A stretch of 10,508 nucleotides of DNA, taken from an uncultured Eubacteriales bacterium (GTDB lineage: Bacteria; Bacillota; Clostridia; Christensenellales; Christensenellaceae). Numbering within the stretch: position 1 is the first letter of the stretch; the number at the start of each line of letters is the position of its first letter. The position numbers and the translations under genes were made by a program. Under the pieces are notes generated by a model that saw only the letters and a program-made list of their open reading frames with translations, searched no databases and was not told where the DNA came from. Location of the stretch: the NCBI GenBank assembly GCA_905193725.1, contig CAJJPW010000058.1, forward strand, positions 1 to 10,508. The letters run 5' to 3'. Shown here one piece after another: positions 5,444-10,508 of this stretch.

Positions 5444-6484
5444 CTACCTTACATGTTTTTTCTTAAATACGAAGAACCGCTGCATCATATAGCTAAAGAC
5501 GAAGAGCAGTGCTTCCACGAGGATTTTGGTCCATGCCAAATTCCAGCCCAACAGGTCGTGGAACAGCCACATGAGGGCATAATTACACGCCAGCACGATG
5601 ACGACCACGCCATAGTACTTAAAAAATGCGCTCCCAAAAGACCCCTTATCTTGAAAGACAACCTTTTTGTTGATGAAGAAGTTGCAAAGAGAGCTAATGA
5701 TTCTCGCTCCTACCACGCTGATGAGCAAAGAGATCTCATCGGCCATACCCCTTGTCCAATAGCTGAAGAGCATCACCAATACAAAATCGATGCCAAAGGC
5801 AATGAGCGAGGAGGCGATAAATTTAAAAATGGCCGCATATATTTTGATAGAATCCCGAAATACGCTAAAATGAGAGGACTCATTGTCGTTTAAATACACC
5901 GTCTCAATGGGAATCTGATCAATCGGTACATTTTCCTTTGCCATATGCAGCAGCATATTCATCTCAAACTCGTAACGCTCTCCCTTGAGTTTTAAGAGCT
6001 CGGGTACGTATGAAACGCCAAAAGCCCGCAACCCCGTCTGGGTGTCGCTCACTTTGACCCCACTGGCCAAAGAGAACACCCCTTGGGTCAGCTTATTGCC
6101 AAAGCGGCTGCGAAAGGGGACTTTGCCCTGAAAACTCCGCACGCCCAGCACCAGATGGTCCGGATGGGCAGCCCAGGCCTCGCTGACTTTTACGATGTCT
6201 TGGAGCAGATGTTGGCCATCTGCATCGGCGATGACAATGCCCTCGGAATGGGGAAAGTGGTCGTAGATGTAAGAGAAAGCCGTTTTCATGGCTCTTCCCT
6301 TGCCACGGTTGATATCGTGTTTTAAAAGTACTACATCCGATGAAATGTTATCAAATATTTCAAGGCATTTGGGAGAACTGCCGTCATTGACTACAAGTAT
6401 CTGATAATCGGTTTGATTTTTGAGTTGATCGATCAGCTCTAAGAGCCGTGTGTCCGGCTCATAGGCGGGGATCACTACAATCAT
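5444..6484 (-). CDS. Bifunctional family 2 glycosyltransferase (DPM1-like) / GtrA membrane protein fusion
   Basis: Protein of 346 residues. The N-terminal domain (1-210) is a GT-A glycosyltransferase: MIVVIPAYEP start, LVVNDGSS (30-37), the metal- and nucleotide-binding DADGQH (87-92), DTQTGLRAF (147-155) and RYEFEM (170-175), as in polyprenyl-phosphate mannose/glucose synthases. The C-terminal domain (about 218-341) is GtrA with four predicted helices and the typical CNFFINKKVVF and QRFFVFKKK motifs. In related systems the first domain loads a sugar on a lipid carrier and GtrA-type proteins are thought to flip it across the membrane. ATG at 6484 has AGGAGG (plus-strand 6491-6496) 6 nt upstream. 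It is the first gene of the three-gene operon. The activated sugar cannot be told from sequence. Confidence 0.92.
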   Translation of the reverse strand: MIVVIPAYEPDTRLLELIDQLKNQTDYQILVVNDGSSPKCLEIFDNISSDVVLLKHDINRGKGRAMKTAFSYIYDHFPHSEGIVIADADGQHLLQDIVKVSEAWAAHPDHLVLGVRSFQGKVPFRSRFGNKLTQGVFSLASGVKVSDTQTGLRAFGVSYVPELLKLKGERYEFEMNMLLHMAKENVPIDQIPIETVYLNDNESSHFSVFRDSIKIYAAIFKFIASSLIAFGIDFVLVMLFSYWTRGMADEISLLISVVGARIISSLCNFFINKKVVFQDKGSFGSAFFKYYGVVVIVLACNYALMWLFHDLLGWNLAWTKILVEALLFVFSYMMQRFFVFKKKHVR

Positions 6485-6541
6485 GAAAAGACCTCCTGTA
6501 AAAAACTGGGTTTTTATCCGCTCGGTTCCTCGTTACGATTC

Positions 6542-6570
6542 ATATATAATACATGTAAATCACATGTAAA
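6542..6570 (-). promoter_or_regulatory. Probable promoter of the glycan operon
   Basis: Minus strand: -35 TTTACA (6565-6570), 16-bp spacer, -10-like TATATA (6543-6548). This places the start about 50-60 nt upstream of the glycosyltransferase ATG. The -10 match is moderate, and a nearby TATTAT has worse spacing. Confidence 0.45.
6551..6570. repeat. Tandem 9-bp direct repeat in the glycan operon promoter
   Basis: ACATGTAAA occurs at 6551-6559 and again at 6562-6570, an 11-bp period or about one helical turn, covering the presumed -35 and the spacer. Each copy contains the palindrome ACATGT. The arrangement fits a regulator binding one face of the helix; no regulator can be named. Confidence 0.55.
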
Positions 6571-6727
6571 CCGAATCTTCACACTAAAACAATCTTATCT
6601 TAACACAATATCTAGTAAAATCCAAATGATTTTAGGGGAGAAACGCATTTGTTTGCAAATTTTTAATAATATTGTGAGAGAATTCTGGTTTATTTAGTTG
6701 GATGATTTAAAAAGTAAATACATTTCT

Positions 6728-6750
6728 AAAAGTGCTAAATAAAGGCACTT
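6728..6750 (-). terminator. Possible terminator overlapping the tetR 3' end
   Basis: Minus strand AAGTGC (6750-6745) and GCACTT (6735-6730) form a 6-bp stem with a 9-nt loop followed by a short TTTT (6731-6728). The stem includes the last codons and part of the TAG stop of the tetR gene. Weak but well placed. Confidence 0.4.
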
Positions 6751-7307
6751 AAACCACTATAAGTGAGCTGTATCACCATTTGAGCGATTTCACCAGTGGG
6801 CTTTTTCATGCCATTGTGCAGCCACTTGCGCACCAGGCCAATGCTCCCGTGGATGACAAAAAGGTAGAGGTATTCTGCGGTCTCGGCGTCCACAGACTGA
6901 TTGCCCGTCCACTCCTCGATGCACTGGCGCTGGACAATGCGCATGATCTTTTCCTGAAATTCAATATCTCCATTTTCCCCCAGCAATACTTGACACAGCT
7001 TGCCGTTTTGCAGCACGTATTCGAACACCTGCGTGATGACCTGTATGGAACCGGGTTTGCTGCCTTGGAAATCGTAACTGGCCAGATATTTGGTGATATC
7101 GTCCAGCAGTTCCTGCTCTATTTTGTGTAGCAAATCGTATTGGTCGCTGTAATGGGCGTAAAACGTGCCCCGATTGATATCCGCCTTTTCGCAGATTTCC
7201 TTGATGGTGATGCGGGAAATGGGCTTTTGTTCTAAGAGCTCGATGAGACTTTCTTTCAAAACCATTTTGGTGTATTTGACCCTTCGGTCCGTCTTGCTAG
7301 ATTGCAT
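6735..7307 (-). CDS. TetR/AcrR family transcriptional regulator
   Basis: DNA-binding regulator of 190 residues. The N-terminal domain begins DRRVKYTKMVLKESLIELLEQ. It carries the helix-turn-helix ISRITIKEICEKADINRG followed by TFYAHYSDQYDLLHKIE (about 30-65), the standard TetR fold with GTFYAHY at the end of the recognition helix. The C-terminal ligand/dimer domain resembles the group often called TetR_C_8, with the FVIHGSIGLVRKWL helix typical of it. ATG at 7307 has AGGAAG upstream with 7-8 nt spacing. The gene is divergent from an MMPL transporter gene with 202 bp between starts. The shared region contains a palindrome at the transporter promoter and inverted repeats over its own promoter. 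By analogy with TetR-controlled efflux genes it probably represses the transporter and perhaps itself. The ligand is unknown. Confidence 0.92.
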   Translation of the reverse strand: MQSSKTDRRVKYTKMVLKESLIELLEQKPISRITIKEICEKADINRGTFYAHYSDQYDLLHKIEQELLDDITKYLASYDFQGSKPGSIQVITQVFEYVLQNGKLCQVLLGENGDIEFQEKIMRIVQRQCIEEWTGNQSVDAETAEYLYLFVIHGSIGLVRKWLHNGMKKPTGEIAQMVIQLTYSGLSAFI

Positions 7308-7361
7308 GACTTTTCTTCCTTTCTAACTCTTTTCAAAATGAAACAGGGCATTTTTTTGAGA

Positions 7362-7389
7362 ACTGTAATTAACCATACATTCTCATCAA
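7362..7389 (-). promoter_or_regulatory. Possible tetR promoter
   Basis: Minus strand: -35 TTGATG (7384-7389), 16-bp spacer, -10-like TACAGT (7362-7367). The start would be near 7355, giving a leader of about 48 nt to ATG 7307. It overlaps interlaced inverted repeats at 7374-7402, consistent with autoregulation. Confidence 0.4.
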
Positions 7390-7402
7390 AAATGTATGAG
7401 AA
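7374..7402. repeat. Interlaced inverted repeats upstream of tetR
   Basis: CATACAT (7374-7380) pairs with ATGTATG (7392-7398), and TTCTCA (7380-7385) pairs with TGAGAA (7397-7402). A further TGAGAAC copy is at 7357-7363. These overlap the tetR -35 and spacer, so they are candidate operator half-sites. Alternatively they form a leader-independent hairpin, but no T-tract follows. Confidence 0.55.
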
Positions 7403-7427
7403 CATGCGCCTGAAAAATATCTGTTCG

Positions 7428-7456
7428 TTGTTTAGCAGATACACTGTTAGTATAAT
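7428..7456 (+). promoter_or_regulatory. Promoter of the MMPL transporter operon
   Basis: -35 TTGTTT (7428-7433), 17-bp spacer, perfect -10 TATAAT (7451-7456). The start would be near 7463, about 47 nt before ATG 7510. Confidence 0.7.
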
Positions 7457-7459
7457 ATA

Positions 7460-7481
7460 AGTGTGATAGTTATACAACACT
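7460..7481. promoter_or_regulatory. Candidate TetR operator at the transporter start site
   Basis: A 22-bp imperfect palindrome of form AGTGT-N2-TA-N4-TA-N2-ACACT, in which seven of eleven base pairs are symmetrical. It starts 4 bp after the -10 and covers the predicted transcription start, a standard place for repression. A third half-site, ACACT, lies at 7441-7445, forming another inverted repeat with 7460-7464 around the -10. Confidence 0.55.
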
Positions 7482-7509
7482 ATGTACAGAAAAATAGGGG
7501 GATGGACAT

Positions 7510-9579
7510 ATGCACGCTCTGTTTCATGGCATTTTACACCACAGAAAAATTGTCATCATTTTGTTTTTTGTCCTGGCAGTGGTAGGCCTGATTATGATGC
7601 TAGGAGTACCTGTGAACTACAACATGGTAGATTACCTGCCGGAGGAGGCCCAATCCACCAAGGCGCTGAACATTTTGACAGAGGAATTTTCCCAGTCCAT
7701 TCCCAACGCCCGGGTAATGCTCAAAGACGTGTCTATTCAGGAGGCGCTCCAGTATAAACAGCAGCTCATGGCAATTGATGGAGTGTCCGACGTGATGTGG
7801 CTGGACGATGTAGTGGACTTAAAAACCCCTATTCAGATGGCAGACCAGGCCACAGTAGAAGGGTATTATAAAGATGGCAACGCCCTCATCTCGCTGACCA
7901 TCCGAGATGGCGATGAGGTGGAGATCACCCAGAAAATTTACGACGTCATTGGAGAGGAAAACTGCCTTTCCGGCGATGGGCTAGACATGGCAGTGGCACA
8001 GAGCATGTCTACCTCAGAGACCACCAAAGCCATGCTCATCTTAGTGCCCATTATCTTACTCATCTTATTTTTATCTACCAGCTCGTATATCGAGCCGTTG
8101 TTCTTTCTGGCAGCCATTGGCATATCTGTAGCGATCAACATGGGGACGAATCTGTTTTTTGGAGAGGTTTCCTTTGTAACTCAAGCAGTGAGCCCCATTT
8201 TGCAGATGGCAGTCTCGCTGGATTACGCTATTTTCCTACTCCACAGCTTTCAAAGTTATCGTCAAAAGGTGCCGGACGTGAAAGAGGCCATGATTTTGGC
8301 CATGAAAGAGTCCATGCCCACCATCATGGCCAGCGCTGCCACCACGCTCTTTGGGTTTTTAGCCTTGCTATTTATGGATTTCACCATTGGCGTGGATTTG
8401 GGAATGAGTCTTGCCAAGGGCATTGCCCTCAGCTTTTTATCGGTCATCGTATTTTTGCCCGCCTTCACTCTGGGATGCTACCGGCTCATCGACAAGACCA
8501 AACATAGGAGCCTACTGCCCAAGTTCTCTAAAATGGGCAGTTTTGTGCGGAAGATCAAAATTCCCTGCATTATCCTTGTGCTATTACTGCTAGTGCCCTG
8601 CTATCTAGCCCAAGGGGAAAATACATTTACCTACGGCATGAGCGAGGCCTCTTTGGCGGTGGAGCGGAGCCGGGAGGACATTGAGGAGATCAACCAGGAG
8701 TTTGGCCAGTCCACTCAAATGGTACTGCTGCTTCCCGGGCACGACATGGCGAAAGAGACGCAGATTAGCCGAGAGCTTATGGACATCCCAAATGTAGATC
8801 AGGTGATTTCCTATTCCACGATGGTGGGTGCACAAATCCCCGAGGAGTATTTGAGCGAGAGCCAGCGAAGCCAGTTCCTATCGGAAAACTACAGCAGGGT
8901 GATTCTCTATTTGAGCACACCAGTGGAAGGAGAAGTGGCGTTTTCCACGGTAGAACAGGTGCAAAATACAGCACAAAAGTACTATGATGAACAGGTATAT
9001 TCCTGTGGTCAGAGTGTGAACTTATACGACACCAAAAATGTGGTGACCCAGGATAACCAGCTGGTGAGTCTGATTGCCATGATCGCCATTGCGGTAGTCT
9101 TACTGCTCACATTCCGCTCGATTTCGCTGCCCATATTACTGCTTTTCACGATAGAGATGGCCATATGGATCAATTTGTCCGTCCCGTATTTCGAGGGGTC
9201 AGAGACGTGCTATATCGGCTATTTAGTGATCAACACCGTACAGTTGGGCGCCACAGTGGATTACGCCATCCTGCTCACCAAACACTATCTGGACAACAGA
9301 AAGTCCATGGGAAAAAGGCAGGCGATGGGCGCTACGTTGCAGGAGACGTGTGGTTCTATCTTGGTTTCAGCCCTGATTTTGGCGGCGTCGGGGTTCTGCC
9401 TTGGGTATACTTCCACGAATTCAGTGATTTCTCAACTGGGGATGCTGTTGGGCAGAGGAGCGGTGCTCTCGATGGTGCTGGTCATCTGCCTGCTGCCGAA
9501 CTTGCTGGTGATTTTTGATAAAGTGATACAGAAGACCACGTGGAAAGCGAGATTCTACAAGGAGGGCAAGAAGAGATGA
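7510..9579 (+). CDS. MMPL/RND-family transporter (efflux permease)
   Basis: Proton-driven polytopic exporter of 689 residues in the inner (only) membrane. The sequence is duplicated: helix 1 at about 14-32, then an extracytoplasmic loop (about 35-170), then five helices (about 173-325); helix 7 at about 352-368, a second loop (about 370-515), then five helices (about 518-668). Each half carries the family's GxxxDY-like proton-relay motif: SLDYAIFL with D238/Y239 and TVDYAILL with D584/Y585. The cytoplasmic link and tail are basic (TKHRS, FYKEGKKR). Length suits a Gram-positive MMPL protein without a large extra domain. ATG at 7510 has a G-rich ribosome binding site at 7497-7501. Its TGA overlaps the next ATG by four bases, so the two products are coupled. 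Regulation is likely by the divergent TetR protein. Cargo is unknown: lipids, antimicrobials and peptides are all known for the family. Confidence 0.92.
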   Translation: MHALFHGILHHRKIVIILFFVLAVVGLIMMLGVPVNYNMVDYLPEEAQSTKALNILTEEFSQSIPNARVMLKDVSIQEALQYKQQLMAIDGVSDVMWLDDVVDLKTPIQMADQATVEGYYKDGNALISLTIRDGDEVEITQKIYDVIGEENCLSGDGLDMAVAQSMSTSETTKAMLILVPIILLILFLSTSSYIEPLFFLAAIGISVAINMGTNLFFGEVSFVTQAVSPILQMAVSLDYAIFLLHSFQSYRQKVPDVKEAMILAMKESMPTIMASAATTLFGFLALLFMDFTIGVDLGMSLAKGIALSFLSVIVFLPAFTLGCYRLIDKTKHRSLLPKFSKMGSFVRKIKIPCIILVLLLLVPCYLAQGENTFTYGMSEASLAVERSREDIEEINQEFGQSTQMVLLLPGHDMAKETQISRELMDIPNVDQVISYSTMVGAQIPEEYLSESQRSQFLSENYSRVILYLSTPVEGEVAFSTVEQVQNTAQKYYDEQVYSCGQSVNLYDTKNVVTQDNQLVSLIAMIAIAVVLLLTFRSISLPILLLFTIEMAIWINLSVPYFEGSETCYIGYLVINTVQLGATVDYAILLTKHYLDNRKSMGKRQAMGATLQETCGSILVSALILAASGFCLGYTSTNSVISQLGMLLGRGAVLSMVLVICLLPNLLVIFDKVIQKTTWKARFYKEGKKR

Positions 9580-10508
9580 AAGCGTATCATGTAAAAAAAT
9601 GGATATCTGGCGCTGTGGCGGGCGCAATCACGCTGAGCATATTGTTTTGGCCAATGAGCGGCCATACGGCCTTTGGAAAACAGGAAGCGGCGAATCAGAA
9701 TAGCGGGGTACAGCAGACTACTGTACAAACTTCAGCGCCAAAGGAAGAAGTGGTATACGCAAACCTGTCTGCTACAGGGCAGGTAGAGCAGGCGTATGTG
9801 GTAAATAGTTTTGACCTGAAAGAATCCTCTACTGTAGTGGATTATGGAGCATACGATTCTGTGGAGAACCTCACCAATTTACAACCCATAGAGCAGGCAG
9901 GGGAGGAGATCACCTTTACAGGGGAGGCGGGAAAATTCTACTACCAGGGAAATTTAAAGGACAGCACTCTGCCTTGGGATGTGAAGATTACCTATACCCT
10001 AGATGGCGTGGAGATAACTCCTGAGGAGTTGGCAGGGCAGAGTGGGTATCTGGTCATACACCTGGTCACCACACAAAACGAGCAAATAAATCCTGCATTT
10101 TATGAGAATTACCTGCTACAAATTTCAGTCACGCTGGATACTGACCTGTGTGAAGACATACAGGCACCCGATGGAACATTTGCCAATGCGGGACAGGATA
10201 AGATGATTACCTTTACCGTCCTGCCCGGGAGCGATAGAGATATGACAGTGAGCGCTCAGGTAAAGGACTTTGAGATGACGGGCATCTCTCTTTCCGCCGT
10301 GCCCTACAGCATGGCGTTTGATCTGCCGGACACCTCTGAGATGACCGGACAGATGACCACCCTTTCAGAGGCCATTGGCAGCTTAGCAGAAGGGGCACAA
10401 CAGCTGAAAGACGGCATAGGAGCGTTGAGCGATGGGGCGAAGCAACTCAAAGGCGGCTCTTCGGAAATTCGCACCGGCCTAGATCAGCTAGATACCAATG
10501 GCGATAGC
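9576..10508 (+). CDS. Exported heptad-repeat protein, partner of the MMPL transporter (YhgE-like), 5' part
   Basis: An open frame of 311 codons starts at ATG 9576 and runs off the right edge. GGAGGG (9561-9566) lies 9 nt upstream, and the ATG overlaps the transporter TGA. The N-terminus KAYHVKKWISGAVAGAITLSILFW is a signal peptide or anchor, followed by a Gln/Ser/Thr-rich linker (about 35-60) and a beta-rich domain (about 60-255). From about residue 264 regular heptads of the form LxxGxxxLxxG begin (SLAEGAQQLKDG, ALSDGAKQLKGG, TGLDQL), as in YhgE/Pip-type proteins and RND-associated periplasmic-side proteins. In homologous layouts such proteins usually end with transmembrane helices, which would lie outside the window. 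A role as extracytoplasmic partner or channel-like extension of the MMPL pump is inferred from the operon. I do not recognise a characterised homolog. Confidence 0.85.
   Translation, partial: MKAYHVKKWISGAVAGAITLSILFWPMSGHTAFGKQEAANQNSGVQQTTVQTSAPKEEVVYANLSATGQVEQAYVVNSFDLKESSTVVDYGAYDSVENLTNLQPIEQAGEEITFTGEAGKFYYQGNLKDSTLPWDVKITYTLDGVEITPEELAGQSGYLVIHLVTTQNEQINPAFYENYLLQISVTLDTDLCEDIQAPDGTFANAGQDKMITFTVLPGSDRDMTVSAQVKDFEMTGISLSAVPYSMAFDLPDTSEMTGQMTTLSEAIGSLAEGAQQLKDGIGALSDGAKQLKGGSSEIRTGLDQLDTNGDS

Noticed and set aside
5402..5893. 163-codon plus-strand open frame
   Set aside because: Antisense to the GtrA half of the fusion gene; no ribosome binding site or recognisable motif.
6638..6670. 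AT-rich hairpin ATTTG/CAAAT followed by T-tract as a plus-strand terminator
   Set aside because: The stem is only 5 AT-rich bp and no plus-strand gene lies upstream that would need it.

Overview
The window looks like low-to-mid GC chromosomal DNA of an anaerobic Firmicute of the Clostridia (Eubacteriales). The evidence is the protein families (YczE-type DUF6198 membrane protein, TM1586-type nitroreductase, GtrA fused to a glycosyltransferase, NAGPA-domain phosphodiester glycosidase, TetR with a paired MMPL transporter), strong AGGAGG-type ribosome binding sites, use of GTG and TTG starts, and U-tract hairpin terminators. I cannot name a species from the sequence alone.

Layout. Positions 1-990 hold the 3' part of a YczE-like membrane protein gene and a complete Cys-tRNA deacylase (YbaK/EbsC), both on the plus strand. 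Positions 1006-2133 on the minus strand hold a nitroreductase gene preceded by the wreck of an ArsR-type repressor gene, which carries several indels and stops. Positions 2158-3261 hold a monocistronic metallo-beta-lactamase-fold hydrolase with its own promoter and terminator; the promoter shows that the start is the TTG at 3193, not the in-frame ATG at 3244. Positions about 3405-4118 are an IS200-type insertion sequence (tnpA only) with hairpins at both ends and a 5' leader that can hide the tnpA ribosome binding site. It sits directly against the terminator of the next operon.

Positions 4120-6570 are a minus-strand operon: glycosyltransferase 2-GtrA fusion, membrane-anchored phosphodiester glycosidase, and a 69-residue two-helix membrane protein, with tight or overlapping junctions. 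It looks like a module that makes or edits a cell-surface glycan. Its promoter carries a 9-bp direct repeat spaced one helical turn apart.

Positions 6728-10508 are a divergent regulator/exporter locus. A TetR repressor is on the minus strand. On the plus strand an MMPL/RND-type transporter overlaps by four bases a secreted or membrane-anchored protein with heptad repeats (YhgE-like), which runs off the window. The shared intergenic region has a promoter for each direction, a TetR-like palindrome over the presumed transcription start of the transporter, and interlaced inverted repeats over the tetR promoter.

I found no CRISPR array, tRNA or rRNA. The most interesting points are the IS200 leader architecture, the broken repressor beside an intact nitroreductase, the three-gene glycan operon, and the regulated two-component exporter.
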